From positions 124,001 through 188,000 of the forward strand of contig NZ_CP059896.1 of the NCBI RefSeq assembly GCF_014126615.1: a DNA stretch of 64,000 nucleotides, written 5' to 3'. Position numbers and translations under genes: made by a program. This stretch comes from Ciceribacter thiooxidans. GTDB taxonomy: Bacteria; Pseudomonadota; Alphaproteobacteria; Rhizobiales; Rhizobiaceae. This document shows positions 32,817 through 43,363 of the stretch, piece after piece. Positions within the stretch are counted from its first letter, which is position 1. The number at the start of each line of letters is the position of its first letter. Under the pieces are notes generated by a model. The model was not told where the DNA came from. It did no database searches and saw only the letters and a program-made list of their open reading frames with translations.

Positions 32817-34021
32817 TTCTGCCAGAACTTCCAGAACGGCTTCTTGGGCTCCTCGGCAACTGGCGCCACCGCGGCCGGAGCGAGCGGGTTCGCCTGCGGC
32901 AGGGGCACGCTGGCCGTTTGCGCGACGTCGTCCGTCTTCGCCGAAGCTCGAGCGGAAGCTGCGGTTGCCGCGGGTGCGGTACCTGGCTTTGTTGCCGCGT
33001 CCTTTTCCGTAACGAGCTTTTCAAATTCTTCGATCTTCAGCAGCTTCCCGGCCTTGAGCGCAGAGCCCGTCGGTGCATAGGCGAGGTCGTGACCCTTGCG
33101 CATCTCGGCGACGAGAGCCTTGCGCTCTGCCTCCGTCGGGTCGTACCAGATCTTGCCGTCGTATTTCTTGGAGGCCTTCGCGAAGTCGCGCTCGTACTGT
33201 GTATTGTAAGACGCAAGCGCCACCTGCAGCGCAGGGGGTGCCGACATCGGCGGGCAGGCAGCCATAGCGTTGAGGGTCTTACCGTCCTCGACCTGCTGAT
33301 TGAAGACGTATTTCTTGTCGCATACACCGACTTCAGGCGGACGTTTGGTGACTTCGAAATTGTCGTAGCCGACCTTCAGCATCTTCCAGAAATCGTAATA
33401 CGGGCTGTGTTGATGGCGCGCCATGTTGTCGGCCGTCATGCGGAATGGGAAGGCCTGCAACTGAATCGTCTGCTGGCCGCCCTTGAACGCGTCGCGGGCA
33501 AACGCATAGATCTCCAGGATCTGCGCATCCGTCATCGAGTAGCAGCCCGACGAAGAACATGCGCCGTGAATCATGAGATTGGTGCCGTTGCGACCGTTCG
33601 CTTGGTCGTAGCGGTTCGGGTATCCCGTGTTGATCGCAAGGAAATACTTCGAGTTCGGATTCAGGTGATAAGGCGAGAGCGGATAGAAGCCCTCGGGCGC
33701 TTGACGGTCGCCCTCCTTGACCTTCGGGCCGAGGCGCCCCGACCACGCGCATATCTGGTATTCCGCGATCTTGTCGAAACGGTTGTTCGTCTTCGCCTTC
33801 CAGATTTCCAGAACGCCCTCTTCCTTGAAGATGCGCAAGGCAATCGGCGAATTCCGCTCCATGCCCTTTGCCTTCATCTCGCCGAGGACGCGCGAAGGCA
33901 GCTGGTATTCGACCTTGTTTTTGACGGTCGACGGGTCAACGACGCTGTCGAGCGTATCGTTGCAGCCTGTAAGCCCGATCGTGAGGGCAATCATCAGAAG
34001 AGCGGTTGGTTTCAAACGCAT
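32813..34021 (-). CDS. L,D-transpeptidase (YafK-like), lipoprotein
   Basis: 402-aa envelope protein. Signal peptide with lipobox LTGC (acylated Cys about residue 20), then a YkuD-type catalytic domain with HGACSSSGCYSM (His about 152, nucleophile Cys about 160). The alanine/proline-rich C-terminal tail (from about residue 345) looks disordered. YafK relatives act as murein hydrolases/transpeptidases that release or attach envelope proteins at meso-diaminopimelate residues. The start at 34021 gives a complete signal peptide. tusA overlaps its stop by 4 bp. Confidence 0.87.
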   Translation of the reverse strand: MRLKPTALLMIALTIGLTGCNDTLDSVVDPSTVKNKVEYQLPSRVLGEMKAKGMERNSPIALRIFKEEGVLEIWKAKTNNRFDKIAEYQICAWSGRLGPKVKEGDRQAPEGFYPLSPYHLNPNSKYFLAINTGYPNRYDQANGRNGTNLMIHGACSSSGCYSMTDAQILEIYAFARDAFKGGQQTIQLQAFPFRMTADNMARHQHSPYYDFWKMLKVGYDNFEVTKRPPEVGVCDKKYVFNQQVEDGKTLNAMAACPPMSAPPALQVALASYNTQYERDFAKASKKYDGKIWYDPTEAERKALVAEMRKGHDLAYAPTGSALKAGKLLKIEEFEKLVTEKDAATKPGTAPAATAASARASAKTDDVAQTASVPLPQANPLAPAAVAPVAEEPKKPFWKFWQK

Positions 34022-34188
34022 TCGGGATTCTCATCTCGAAAAAGGGGTGACGTCGCCGGTTATCGCGCGCTCGCCTAATATACGATCGCAACCTTCACAA
34101 ATTGTAAACCATCACTGCGTTTCCCGCCGCGCCGACCGGTCGGCGCTAGCACTCAAAAAGAGCAGGATTATGGCTTCCAGAAGGGCCG

Positions 34189-35142
34189 TTACAGCGAGCG
34201 TCCGATATCGAGGAACTTCTGTCGGCGTTCCTGCCGTAGCCGGTCGCCCGACAGGCGACCGAGATCAGCCAGCGCCGAGGCGATGACGTCGCCGGCGCGG
34301 TCGATGACTGCATCCGGGTCGCGATGTGCGCCGCCGATCGGTTCCGGAATGATGCCGTCGACCACGTTCAATGCCTTCAGATCCTCGGCCGTGATCTTCA
34401 TGTTTGTCGCGGCTTCCTTGGCCCGGGTCGAGTCGCGCCAGAGGATGGAGGCGGCACCTTCCGGAGAGATAACCGAGTAGATCGCGTGCTCTAGCATGTA
34501 GACACGATTGCCGGTGGCGATCGCAATGGCGCCGCCCGACCCGCCTTCGCCGACCACTACCGAAACGATCGGAACGCGCAGGTTAAGGCATGTCTCGGTG
34601 GAACGCGCAATTGCTTCCGCCTGCCCGCGTTCTTCTGCACCGATGCCCGGATAGGCGCCGGCGGTATCGATCAGCGTCACGACGGGCAGCCCGAAGCGGT
34701 CCGCCATTTCCATGATACGGATCGCCTTGCGATATCCCTCCGGACGGGCGCTGCCGAAGTTGTGCTTCAGACGTGACTTGGTGTCGTTGCCCTTTTCCTG
34801 GCCGATCACGACAACCGGATCGCCGCGAAACCGCGCGAAGCCAGCCTGGATCGCTGCGTCCTCGGCGAACTTGCGGTCGCCGGCGAGCGGTGTGAATTCG
34901 GTAAAGAGTCTCGCGGCGTAGTCGACGAAATGGGGACGCTGCGGATGGCGGGCAACCTGCGTTTTCTGCCAGGCGTTGAGCTTGGAGTAGATTTCTTCCA
35001 TCGCTTCACGTACGCGAACCTCGAGCCGAGCGATCTCCTCGGACGTGTCGATGCTCTCATCTTCTTCCGCAAGCTTCTTCAGCTCGTGGATCTTGCCTTC
35101 CAGGTCGGAGATAGGCTTTTCGAAATCGAGATAGTTATGCAT
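34189..35142 (-). CDS. accA: Acetyl-CoA carboxylase carboxyltransferase subunit alpha
   Basis: 317-aa alpha subunit of the carboxyltransferase that makes malonyl-CoA for fatty-acid synthesis. The AccA N-terminal coiled region ([18 protein letters not shown]) and the crotonase-fold core ([39 protein letters not shown]) are intact; length is typical. It is unlinked to accD, as is usual in proteobacteria. It precedes the L,D-transpeptidase and follows xerD on the same strand, with 61 bp to xerD. Confidence 0.97.
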   Translation of the reverse strand: MHNYLDFEKPISDLEGKIHELKKLAEEDESIDTSEEIARLEVRVREAMEEIYSKLNAWQKTQVARHPQRPHFVDYAARLFTEFTPLAGDRKFAEDAAIQAGFARFRGDPVVVIGQEKGNDTKSRLKHNFGSARPEGYRKAIRIMEMADRFGLPVVTLIDTAGAYPGIGAEERGQAEAIARSTETCLNLRVPIVSVVVGEGGSGGAIAIATGNRVYMLEHAIYSVISPEGAASILWRDSTRAKEAATNMKITAEDLKALNVVDGIIPEPIGGAHRDPDAVIDRAGDVIASALADLGRLSGDRLRQERRQKFLDIGRSL

Positions 35143-35203
35143 TGAAACGCTTTCCGATCGTTATGCGCTTGCTTCAGGGCGCGTGGCACCGGCGTTGCCG
35201 GTC

Positions 35204-36151
35204 CTAATCGTGGTTTTTCGCCATTTTGGCAAGAGGGTGATGCGTCTGAACCAGCTGCTGCAGGCGTTCATCGAGCACATGTGTGTAGATTTGGGTCGTC
35301 GAGATGTCCGAATGACCGAGAAGCTCCTGAACCACGCGGAGGTCTGCACCGTTGGCGAGGAGGTGGCTGGCGAAGGCGTGGCGCAGCACGTGTGGAGAAA
35401 TGGCCGCCGCGTCGAGGCCGGCGCGGGCCGCCAGACCTTTCAAGTCACGCGCGAAGACCTGACGCGGCAGATATCCTTCCTTGCTCGCGGCCGGAAACAG
35501 CCAGGAAGTCTTCTGCGCTCTTTCTTTCGTCGTACGCGCCAGCTCGTCGCCATAGGCCCGGACTGCCGCGATCGCGCTACGCGACAGCGGCACAAGCCGT
35601 TCCTTCGCTCCCTTCCCGCGGATCACCAGGAAACGCCCCTCCTGGGCCAGCACCTTCGCCGGCAGCGCGACAAGCTCGCTCACTCGCATGCCTGTCGCGT
35701 AGAGAAGCTCGAGCAGGGCGAGCATACGCAATTTCGCCAGTTTTTCGGGTCCGTCGATTTCGCTCTCCCGCTGTGCGAGCGACAGCAATCCTTCGACGTC
35801 ATCGACCGAAAGTGTTTTTGGAAGTGCCCGCGCCTTCTTCGGTGCATCAAGAATCGAGGTTGGGTCGTCGGTGCGGATGCCTTCGGCATACAGAAACTTG
35901 TAGAACTGGCGCATCGCCGAGAGACGGCGCGCCTGAGAGGTTTCCATGAAGCCTCGCTTCGCGAGATCGGCGAGATAGGCGGCGAGGTCGGCGGATTTTG
36001 CCTCCACCACGCTTATCTTGCGCGGCGCAAGATAAGACCAGAGATCCTCCAGGTCGTGCTCGTAAGAGGCAAGCGTGTTGCCTGCAGCGCCCCGTTCGGC
36101 GCTCATCATCTCCAGAAACGCCTCGATACGTGCTTTGCTGAGATTGGACAC
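35204..36151 (-). CDS. xerD: Site-specific tyrosine recombinase XerD
   Basis: 315-aa recombinase that resolves chromosome dimers at dif with XerC. N-terminal SAM-like core-binding domain (about 1-90), then the catalytic domain with the Arg in GMRVSEL, Lys in [34 protein letters not shown] and nucleophile Tyr about residue 289. GTG 36151 is chosen: AGGAA lies 7 nt upstream and the protein begins at [15 protein letters not shown] as in relatives; the longer frame to 36640 overlaps other genes. The neighbourhood (accA, aroK/aroB) is that of the housekeeping XerD of rhizobia, not an island integrase. Confidence 0.93.
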   Translation of the reverse strand: MSNLSKARIEAFLEMMSAERGAAGNTLASYEHDLEDLWSYLAPRKISVVEAKSADLAAYLADLAKRGFMETSQARRLSAMRQFYKFLYAEGIRTDDPTSILDAPKKARALPKTLSVDDVEGLLSLAQRESEIDGPEKLAKLRMLALLELLYATGMRVSELVALPAKVLAQEGRFLVIRGKGAKERLVPLSRSAIAAVRAYGDELARTTKERAQKTSWLFPAASKEGYLPRQVFARDLKGLAARAGLDAAAISPHVLRHAFASHLLANGADLRVVQELLGHSDISTTQIYTHVLDERLQQLVQTHHPLAKMAKNHD

Positions 36152-36180
36152 GGGCAGTTTCCTGTTTGTCTCGGCTCGGC

Positions 36181-36333
36181 CTACTCTTGGGCCGGGTTGA
36201 CCCGCTCGGAAGGAATCCGGACCGTGATCTCCCGCTCTTTCGGCTCCACGAACAGGACGAGCGCGTACATTGTTCCGTAAATCATCGCGGCGATTGTCGC
36301 GCAGAAGAACAGGAAACGGAACAGTGTCGGCAT
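36181..36333 (-). CDS. Small membrane protein upstream of xerD
   Basis: 50-aa protein too short for standard ORF cut-offs. One hydrophobic helix (about residues 4-28: [17 protein letters not shown] and on) is followed by a charged tail ([21 protein letters not shown]). ATG 36333 has GGGAGGAG immediately upstream, and the gene ends 29 bp before xerD, so they are probably co-transcribed. Its ribosome site, codon use and amphipathic tail argue for a real gene. Function unknown. Confidence 0.75.
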   Translation of the reverse strand: MPTLFRFLFFCATIAAMIYGTMYALVLFVEPKEREITVRIPSERVNPAQE

Positions 36334-36482
36334 CGGCTCCTCCCTCGTCCGCGGGCGCCCTTTCTATATGAAGGGGGCTTGGACACGTTGCAAGCCCGTG
36401 GAGGTGCCTCTTTCGGTCGCTGTGGCTTGACGCTCGGCCCGCATTTGTCAATACCGTTCTCAAAAGAGACGCGAACAGGCTG

Positions 36483-37076
36483 ATGACCGATTTGACCCCA
36501 CCCGTTGCCCCGTCGCTGAGCGCGCGAGCCCGCGCAGCGCTCGGGCGCAGAAATTTGGTCTTCGTCGGACTGATGGGCGCCGGGAAGTCGGCGATCGGTC
36601 GTATGACGGCCTCGCAGCTCGGCCTTCCCTTCGTCGACACCGATGCCGAAATCGAACGGGTCTCGCGGATGACGATCAGCGAACTCTTTGCCGCTTATGG
36701 GGAAGGGGAGTTTCGCGAACTGGAGACACGTGTCATCAAACGTCTCCTGAGAACCGGCCCGCGCGTGATATCGACCGGTGGCGGCGCCTTCATCAACGAA
36801 AAGACGCGCAAGCAAATCGAACGGGGCGGGATCTCGCTCTGGCTCAAGGCCGACCTGGATGTGCTATGGGAGCGGGTCAACAAGCGCGACCATCGCCCTC
36901 TGTTGAAGACGGAAAACCCGAAGCAGACGCTCGAGAACCTTATGAGCCAGCGCTATCCAGTTTATGCGCTCGCCGACATGACCGTCCAGTCGCGGGACGA
37001 GCGCAAGGAGATCATCGTCGACGAGGTACTCGCGGCGATCGTGGAATACTGTACCAAAGGCCATAAGTATGAGTGA
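36483..37076 (+). CDS. aroK: Shikimate kinase
   Basis: 197-aa kinase phosphorylating shikimate at O3 in the aromatic amino-acid pathway. Walker [12 protein letters not shown], the shikimate-binding DTDAEIER and GEGEFRELE regions, and the lid Arg segment are present. The N-terminus is about 20 residues longer than in E. coli AroK, as in other rhizobial forms. It overlaps aroB by 8 bp (ATGAGTGA), so the two are translationally coupled. The ribosome site before ATG 36483 is weak. Confidence 0.95.
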   Translation: MTDLTPPVAPSLSARARAALGRRNLVFVGLMGAGKSAIGRMTASQLGLPFVDTDAEIERVSRMTISELFAAYGEGEFRELETRVIKRLLRTGPRVISTGGGAFINEKTRKQIERGGISLWLKADLDVLWERVNKRDHRPLLKTENPKQTLENLMSQRYPVYALADMTVQSRDERKEIIVDEVLAAIVEYCTKGHKYE

Positions 37077-38196
37077 AGTTGAGAGTTCTGAACGTCTCGT
37101 TCATGTGCCGCTCGGTGACCGGGCCTACGACATCCTGATCGGGAGTGGCCTGATTGCGCGGGCGGGTGGCGAGATATCTACCCGTATCAAGGGACGCAAG
37201 GCCGCAATCATCACCGATGACCATGTCGGCCCTCTCTATCTCGACGCGTTGATGGACAGCCTGCAAACCGACGGGATCGAGGCCGTGTCGCTGAGCCTGC
37301 CAGCAGGCGAGAAGACCAAGAGCTTCGAACATCTGATGCGGGTCTGTGATGTCCTTCTCGAGGCGCGGATCGAACGCAACGATGCCGTCATCGCGCTCGG
37401 CGGCGGCGTCATCGGCGACCTGACCGGCTTTGCCGCCGGGATCGTTCGCCGGGGTGTTCGTTTCGTGCAGATTCCGACCTCGCTTCTGGCGCAGGTAGAC
37501 TCCTCCGTCGGCGGCAAGACCGGCATCAATACCCGCCAGGGCAAGAACCTCGTCGGCGTGTTCTATCAGCCGGATCTCGTGCTTGCGGATACGGCGGTTC
37601 TCAACAGTCTGAGCAAACGTGAATTCCGGGCCGGCTATGCCGAAGTGGTCAAGTACGGCCTGATCGACAAACCGGACTTCTTCGACTGGCTCGAACGAAA
37701 CTGGAAGGATATCTTCTCCGGCGGTGAGGCGCGTGCCGAGGCGATTGCCACGAGCTGCCGCGCGAAGGCAGAGGTGGTTGCTGCCGACGAGCGCGAACTC
37801 GGTCGCCGCGCGCTGCTCAATCTCGGCCATACCTTCGGTCACGCACTCGAGGCGGCGACCGGATACGACAGCAAGCGTCTCGTCCACGGGGAGGGGGTTG
37901 CGATCGGTATGGTGCTGGCGCATCAGTTTTCTGCGCGACTCAACCTGGCGAGCCCGGATGACGCCGAGCGAGTAGCGGCCCATCTCAAAGCCGTCGGCCT
38001 TCCGACCACGATGGGGGATATTGAAGGCGAGCTTCCTCCGACCGATATATTGATGCAGGCGATCGCCCAGGACAAGAAGGTCAAGGGCGGCAAGCTCACA
38101 TTCATCCTGACCCACGGCATCGGCCAGTCGTTTGTTGCCGATGATGTCGCGGCCTCGGAGGTGTTCAGCTTCCTTCAGGAGAAACACCCAGGATAA
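37069..38196 (+). CDS. aroB: 3-dehydroquinate synthase
   Basis: 375-aa NAD- and zinc-dependent enzyme, second step of the shikimate pathway. The glycine-rich motif LGGGVIGDLTGFAAG, QIPTSLLAQVDSSVGGKTG and the metal-ligand region GHTFGHALE are intact. It starts inside the aroK stop, so the two pathway enzymes are made together. Convergent with bolA 119 bp downstream. Confidence 0.96.
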   Translation: MSEVESSERLVHVPLGDRAYDILIGSGLIARAGGEISTRIKGRKAAIITDDHVGPLYLDALMDSLQTDGIEAVSLSLPAGEKTKSFEHLMRVCDVLLEARIERNDAVIALGGGVIGDLTGFAAGIVRRGVRFVQIPTSLLAQVDSSVGGKTGINTRQGKNLVGVFYQPDLVLADTAVLNSLSKREFRAGYAEVVKYGLIDKPDFFDWLERNWKDIFSGGEARAEAIATSCRAKAEVVAADERELGRRALLNLGHTFGHALEAATGYDSKRLVHGEGVAIGMVLAHQFSARLNLASPDDAERVAAHLKAVGLPTTMGDIEGELPPTDILMQAIAQDKKVKGGKLTFILTHGIGQSFVADDVAASEVFSFLQEKHPG

Positions 38197-38315
38197 TCGG
38201 TTCCTTCCGTCGCGCCCGATTTACCGCTCGCGCTGGCTCCTCCCGCTCTTAAGTGGGCGGCGAAATGGCGGCGATCCCGGAGAAATGCCGCGGATCGAAG
38301 TCGCTGTGTCTGCGT

Positions 38316-38597
38316 TTACCAGCGTGTCTCTTCGCCGGGAGCGGCAGCCTCTATGGCGAGGGCATGGAGGCCGGCGTCGAACTCCGCTGCCAGGAGGTCG
38401 GTAATGGCCCTGTGGCGGGCGACACGGCTCATTCCGGAGAATGCGTCGGCCACGATACGGATACGCATGTGCGTCTCGCCGGATCCGGTCATGCCGGGCT
38501 GATGTCCGGCGTGCTGCATGCTTTCGTCGAGCACCACCAGGCGCTCGGGGTGAAAGGCGTCGACGAGCTTGGCTTCGATTGTTGAGCGGACCGACAT
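38316..38597 (-). CDS. bolA: BolA-family protein
   Basis: 93-aa BolA/YrbA-type protein. The class II KH-like fold is visible with ESMQHAGHQPGMTGSGETHMRI (the family's S..H.GH and the beta-strand after it) and MSRVARHRAITDLLAAEF. BolA proteins partner monothiol glutaredoxins in Fe-S/iron homeostasis or act as regulators; some rhizobial members control iron uptake. It is divergent from the J-domain gene with 105 bp between starts. Confidence 0.88.
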   Translation of the reverse strand: MSVRSTIEAKLVDAFHPERLVVLDESMQHAGHQPGMTGSGETHMRIRIVADAFSGMSRVARHRAITDLLAAEFDAGLHALAIEAAAPGEETRW

Positions 38598-38702
38598 TAA
38601 GGCTATCTCCGACTTTGCTGCGAGAGCGAAAAGCCCTCACAAAGCCAAGAACATTCTGATTTGTCAATTCTTGCCGCGAGGCAAGCGGAACCCCATAATT
38701 CG

Positions 38703-39332
38703 ATGATGAACCTCGACTCAAAATACTTCGATCGCATCCGCACCCATCGCAAGAAGGAGCAGGATGCCGGTCCTGCCACGCCGACGTGCCAGTGGGACGG
38801 CTGCGAGAAGGCTGGAGTTCATCGCGCACCGGTTGGGCGCAATGCCGAGGGGCAGTTTTTCCTGTTCTGCTTCGAGCACGTGAAGGAATACAACAAAGGA
38901 TACAACTACTTCTCAGGTTTGTCGGACAACGAGATCGCCCGCTACCAGAAGGAGGCGATCACCGGCCATCGTCCAACCTGGACGGTCGGCGTCAACAAGG
39001 CGGCGCGGAACAGTCCGCTGCATTCGACGTTGCGGTCCGGAACGGCCGGCACGCATTCGCAGGTCAAGGACCCCTTCGGGTTTGTCGGGCAGTCCCGCGG
39101 CGCAGGTGCGCGCTTTCAGCCGCAGGCCAGAAAACTCAAGAGTCTCGACGCGAAGGCGTTCGATACCTTGGGCCTGCCGGAGAACTCGTCTGCGAGCCAG
39201 ATCAAGAGCCGCTACAAGGAGCTTGTGAAAAAGCATCACCCGGATGCAAATGGCGGCGATAGGGGCTCGGAGGACCGTTTTCGCGCTGTTATCCAAGCGT
39301 ATCAACTGCTAAAGCAGTCTGGCTTCTGTTAG
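38703..39332 (+). CDS. J-domain (DnaJ-like) co-chaperone with N-terminal Cys motif
   Basis: 209-aa protein. The J domain is at the C-terminal end (about 145-205), opposite to DnaJ, with [21 protein letters not shown] and the HPD tripeptide in [10 protein letters not shown] needed to stimulate DnaK. The N-terminal part has [15 protein letters not shown] and [16 protein letters not shown], which could bind zinc through C-x4-C and C/H (inference). ATG 38703 (or the next Met at 38706) is preferred over a TTG at 38661. It ends 65 bp before cobS. The family is conserved in alphaproteobacteria next to cobS; its client is unknown. Confidence 0.87.
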   Translation: MMNLDSKYFDRIRTHRKKEQDAGPATPTCQWDGCEKAGVHRAPVGRNAEGQFFLFCFEHVKEYNKGYNYFSGLSDNEIARYQKEAITGHRPTWTVGVNKAARNSPLHSTLRSGTAGTHSQVKDPFGFVGQSRGAGARFQPQARKLKSLDAKAFDTLGLPENSSASQIKSRYKELVKKHHPDANGGDRGSEDRFRAVIQAYQLLKQSGFC

Positions 39333-39397
39333 TCGAAAACGCTACGAAATACGCATTCTATATGCAGCCGGTCGTCGCCGCCCGGCATGGAGAGACG

Positions 39398-40390
39398 ATG
39401 AGCAAAATTGACCTTGATGTGTCCAATCTTCCTGACACGACCATTTCGGTCCGGGAAGTGTTCGGAATCGACAGTGACATCCGTGTCCCGGCCTACAGCA
39501 CCGGCGACGCTTACGTGCCGGACCTCGACCCTGACTACCTGTTTGACCGCGAAACGACGCTGGCGATTCTTGCCGGTTTTGCGCATAACCGCCGCGTGAT
39601 GGTGTCGGGTTTTCACGGGACGGGCAAGTCGACCCACATCGAGCAGGTCGCCGCGCGTCTCAACTGGCCTTGCGTCCGCGTCAACCTCGACAGCCATGTC
39701 AGCCGTATCGACCTCGTCGGCAAGGACGCGATCGTCCTGAAGGACGGCAAGCAGATCACCGAATTCAAGGACGGCATTCTGCCGTGGGCTTACCAGCACA
39801 ACGTCGCGCTCGTGTTCGACGAATACGATGCCGGTCGTCCGGACGTGATGTTTGTGATTCAGCGGGTTCTGGAATCGTCCGGTCGCCTGACGCTCCTCGA
39901 CCAGAGCCGCGTCATCCGTCCTCATCCGGCATTCCGTCTGTTCGCGACGGCCAATACCGTCGGCCTCGGTGACACGACGGGCCTTTATCACGGCACGCAG
40001 CAGATCAACCAGGCACAGATGGACCGCTGGTCGATCGTGACCACGCTCAACTATCTGCCGCACGACAAGGAAGTCGATATCGTGCTTGCCAAGGTGAAGA
40101 GTTTCGCCTCGACCGAAGCGGGTCGCGAGACCGTCTCGCGCATGGTGCGGCTTGCCGATCTCACCCGCTCGGCGTTCATGAATGGCGATCTCTCGACCGT
40201 CATGAGTCCGCGCACCGTGATCACCTGGGCGGAGAACGCGGAGATCTTCGGCGACGTCGCATTCGCCTTCCGTGTCACCTTCCTCAACAAGTGCGACGAA
40301 CTCGAGCGTAATCTCGTCGCGGAGCAGTACCAGCGCGCATTCGGCGTCGAACTGAAGGAGAGCGCCGCGAATATCGTTCTCGGTGCGTAA
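39398..40390 (+). CDS. cobS: Aerobic cobaltochelatase subunit CobS
   Basis: 330-aa AAA+ ATPase subunit of the CobNST chelatase that inserts cobalt into hydrogenobyrinic acid a,c-diamide in aerobic cobalamin synthesis. Walker [11 protein letters not shown] (about residue 75), Walker [15 protein letters not shown] and an ATANTVG sensor are seen. ATG 39398 follows GGAGAG; the frame to 39362 adds 12 residues without a ribosome site. cobT starts 16 bp later; the catalytic CobN is elsewhere. Confidence 0.96.
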   Translation: MSKIDLDVSNLPDTTISVREVFGIDSDIRVPAYSTGDAYVPDLDPDYLFDRETTLAILAGFAHNRRVMVSGFHGTGKSTHIEQVAARLNWPCVRVNLDSHVSRIDLVGKDAIVLKDGKQITEFKDGILPWAYQHNVALVFDEYDAGRPDVMFVIQRVLESSGRLTLLDQSRVIRPHPAFRLFATANTVGLGDTTGLYHGTQQINQAQMDRWSIVTTLNYLPHDKEVDIVLAKVKSFASTEAGRETVSRMVRLADLTRSAFMNGDLSTVMSPRTVITWAENAEIFGDVAFAFRVTFLNKCDELERNLVAEQYQRAFGVELKESAANIVLGA

Positions 40391-40405
40391 GGAAGCATTC
40401 TGACG

Positions 40406-42304
40406 ATGGCAGGACCGGGCGACAATATCAGGGCGAAGTCAGGCTCGGCGGCGGATACGGAACCGCTGCGTCGGGCGATCACCGGGTGTGTCCGCTCGGT
40501 GGCCGGCAACGGCGAGGTCGAGGTGGTCTTCGCCAACGAGCGCCCGGGCCTCGCGGGCGAGCGCGTGCGCCTGCCCGAACTCTCCAAGCGTCCGACGGCG
40601 CACGAGCTCGCGGTGACCCGCGGGCTGGGCGATTCCATGGCGCTGAGGCTCGCCTGCCATGACCAGAAGGTCCATACCGCAATGGCGCCGCAGGGCGTCG
40701 ATGCCCGCGCGGTTTTCGATGCCGTCGAGCAGGCGCGCGTCGAATCGATCGGCGCGTTGCGGATGCGCGGCATGGCCGAGAACCTCCAGACGATGAATGC
40801 GGAGAAATACGCCAAGGCGAACTTTTCCGGTGTCAGCCGGCAGGAGGATGCCCCGCTCTCCGAAGCCATGGCCATGCTGGTGCGGGAAAAGCTGACGGGC
40901 GAGAAACCGCCGGAAAGTGCGGGCAAGGTTCTCGATCTCTGGCGTCCCTTTATCGAGGAGAAGGCTTCGAGCGAATTCGAAGGACTGAGCAGCGCCATCA
41001 ACGACCAGCAGGCGTTCGCGAGAGTCATGCGCCATATCCTCAGCGCGATGGAAATGGCCGAGGACTTTGGCGACGAGTCCGAGGAGAGCGAGCAGGACGA
41101 CACGACCGACGAGGACCAGCCGCGCAGCAGCGAAGAGGATCAGGAAAGCGCCGAGGAAGAAGCCGGGCAGGACTCTGCGCCTGCGGAGGAGAGTGAAGCC
41201 TCCCAGGAGCAGATGGACGAAGGCGAGATGGACGGCGCCGAGATCTCCGAAGACGAGATGATGGACGAGGGCGACGATGATTCCGAAACGCCCGGCGAAA
41301 TGCGTCGTCCGGCGAGCCCCTTCGACGATTTCAACGAGAAGGTCGATTACCGGATCTACACAACGGAATTCGACGAAGTCATAACGGCCGAGGAGCTTTG
41401 CGACGAGGCGGAACTCGATCGGTTGCGTGCCTTCCTCGACAAGCAGCTTGCGCATCTGCAGGGTGCCGTCGGACGCCTTGCGAACCGCCTGCAGCGTCGC
41501 CTCATGGCGCAGCAGAACCGTTCCTGGGACTTCGATCTCGAAGAAGGCTATCTCGACACTGCTCGCCTGACGCGGATGGTGATCGACCCCATGCAGCCGC
41601 TCTCGTTCAAGATGGAGCGCGACACGCAGTTCCGCGACACCGTCGTAACGCTGGTCATCGATAATTCCGGTTCGATGCGTGGACGCCCGATCACCGTGGC
41701 TGCGACCTGCGCCGACATCCTCGCGCGCACACTCGAGCGCTGCGGTGTCAAGGTCGAGATTCTCGGCTTTACGACCAAGGCCTGGAAGGGCGGGCAGTCC
41801 CGCGAGAAATGGCTCGCAAACGGCAAGCCGCCGACACCGGGTCGCCTCAACGATCTCCGTCATATCATCTACAAGTCAGCCGATGCACCGTGGCGCCGTT
41901 CGCGTCGCAATCTGGGCCTGATGATGCGTGAGGGTCTGCTCAAGGAGAATATCGACGGCGAGGCGCTGATGTGGGCGCATAGCCGCTTGCTCGGCCGCCG
42001 CGAGCAGCGAAAGATCCTGATGATGATTTCCGATGGTGCGCCGGTGGACGACTCGACGCTGTCGGTCAATCCGGGCAACTATCTGGAGCGGCATCTGCGT
42101 GCCGTCATCGACCAGATCGAAAGCCGTTCGCCCGTCGAGCTGCTGGCGATCGGCATCGGGCACGACGTCACCCGGTACTACAGCCGTGCGGTGACCATCG
42201 TCGACGCCGACGAGCTGGCGGGTGCGATGACCGAGCAGCTTGCGGCGCTTTTCGAGGACAAATCCCGCGCCCCACGGGGCGATCGCTTGCGCCGTGCGGG
42301 CTAA
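40406..42304 (+). CDS. cobT: Aerobic cobaltochelatase subunit CobT
   Basis: 632-aa MIDAS-type partner of CobS in the cobalt chelatase. An N-terminal domain (about 1-220) is followed by a very acidic linker (about 220-310, dense Glu/Asp/Ser), then a von Willebrand A domain with the MIDAS site [12 protein letters not shown] (about residue 420) and the later ISDGAPVDD. This parallels the D subunit of Mg-chelatase. It is coupled to cobS (16-bp gap) and its stop lies within the start region of the next gene. Length and motifs match rhizobial CobT. Confidence 0.96.
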   Translation: MAGPGDNIRAKSGSAADTEPLRRAITGCVRSVAGNGEVEVVFANERPGLAGERVRLPELSKRPTAHELAVTRGLGDSMALRLACHDQKVHTAMAPQGVDARAVFDAVEQARVESIGALRMRGMAENLQTMNAEKYAKANFSGVSRQEDAPLSEAMAMLVREKLTGEKPPESAGKVLDLWRPFIEEKASSEFEGLSSAINDQQAFARVMRHILSAMEMAEDFGDESEESEQDDTTDEDQPRSSEEDQESAEEEAGQDSAPAEESEASQEQMDEGEMDGAEISEDEMMDEGDDDSETPGEMRRPASPFDDFNEKVDYRIYTTEFDEVITAEELCDEAELDRLRAFLDKQLAHLQGAVGRLANRLQRRLMAQQNRSWDFDLEEGYLDTARLTRMVIDPMQPLSFKMERDTQFRDTVVTLVIDNSGSMRGRPITVAATCADILARTLERCGVKVEILGFTTKAWKGGQSREKWLANGKPPTPGRLNDLRHIIYKSADAPWRRSRRNLGLMMREGLLKENIDGEALMWAHSRLLGRREQRKILMMISDGAPVDDSTLSVNPGNYLERHLRAVIDQIESRSPVELLAIGIGHDVTRYYSRAVTIVDADELAGAMTEQLAALFEDKSRAPRGDRLRRAG

Positions 42305-43310
42305 ACCTTCAATCTTCGTACAGATCGGTGCCGCCCTTTTTGTCGGGGCGGCGCTCATGGTTCATGACGGCGTGGCCGAGGAGCCCAAGCGCATCGCAGT
42401 TGCGAGCGAGCCGATCCGCTTCTTCGACCGTGCGTCGCATGCCACGCGTTTCGGGTCACTTGAATTTCTGGGTGGACTGGAATTGTCCTCTGCCGAGATG
42501 GCGTTCGGCGCCTGGTCCTCTGTCCGCTTTCTTCCGGATCGGCGGCATTTTGTCGGCGTGCTCGATACGGGGCACTGGCTGAAGGGCGAAATCCAGCGCG
42601 ACGGCGAAGGGCGTCTCTCGGGCGTGGACGACGTGTGGCTGACGTCTATGAGGGATGTCGACGGTAGCTACAACCAGAACAAATGGTCTGTCGACGCGGA
42701 GAGCCTTGCGATCCGTGGAGACGAAGTGGTCGTGAGCTATGAGCAGCGTCACCGCGTTACCGTCTTCTCGCCGCTTTCCGAGTTCGAGACGGCACTGCCC
42801 GGCGAATCCCTGCCCCTGCCGTTCCCGACTGATGAGCTGCGCAACAACGGTGGATTGGAGACACTTGCGCTGTCGCCGCTTGCAAGCCCTCTCGGAGGCG
42901 CTCTGGTGGCTGTGGCGGAGAAGAGTCGCAATCGGGATGAATACCGCCTTGCCGGTATCCTCGACGGTCCATTGCGTGGCGCCTTCCGCGTGAGAACGAG
43001 CGACGACTTCGACGTCACGGATGGGACTTTTCTTCCCGGCGGAGACCTGCTCTTGCTCCAGCGCCGCTTCAATCTCGCCGACGGCGTCGGAATGCGCATC
43101 GTGAGGGTATCCGGTGATGCATTGAAACCCGGAGCCGTCGTCGAGGGTGACACGATCCTTGAGGCGGATCTCGGTTACCAGATTGACAACATGGAGGGGA
43201 TCGACGCGGTTCAGGCCGAGGATGGCTCCGTGCATCTCTTTATGGTGTCGGACGACAACCATTCGCTCCTGCAGCGAACGCTGCTTCTGGAATTCCGTCT
43301 CGTCGAATGA
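42294..43310 (+). CDS. Periplasmic esterase-like phytase-family protein
   Basis: 338-aa secreted protein of the esterase-like activity of phytase family (beta-propeller, PF13449 type). GTG 42294 gives a signal peptide ([29 protein letters not shown]). Recognisable are [39 protein letters not shown] and [13 protein letters not shown]. It overlaps the cobT stop by 11 bp, so it is co-expressed with the cobaltochelatase genes, a linkage seen in other rhizobia though no biochemical tie is known. Substrate unknown. Confidence 0.85.
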   Translation: MRAKPSIFVQIGAALFVGAALMVHDGVAEEPKRIAVASEPIRFFDRASHATRFGSLEFLGGLELSSAEMAFGAWSSVRFLPDRRHFVGVLDTGHWLKGEIQRDGEGRLSGVDDVWLTSMRDVDGSYNQNKWSVDAESLAIRGDEVVVSYEQRHRVTVFSPLSEFETALPGESLPLPFPTDELRNNGGLETLALSPLASPLGGALVAVAEKSRNRDEYRLAGILDGPLRGAFRVRTSDDFDVTDGTFLPGGDLLLLQRRFNLADGVGMRIVRVSGDALKPGAVVEGDTILEADLGYQIDNMEGIDAVQAEDGSVHLFMVSDDNHSLLQRTLLLEFRLVE

Positions 43311-43363
43311 AAAGTGGCCGCGCGGCATCAGCCGGCGGCCATCTCTTGCTCGGGTTTTGCCCG

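Noticed and set aside
35204..36151. Tyrosine recombinase as a mobile-element integrase
   Set aside because: Sequence features and neighbours are those of housekeeping XerD, not of an island or phage integrase.
39333..39397. Cobalamin riboswitch before cobS-cobT
   Set aside because: The gap is only 65 bp and no B12-box-like sequence is visible.
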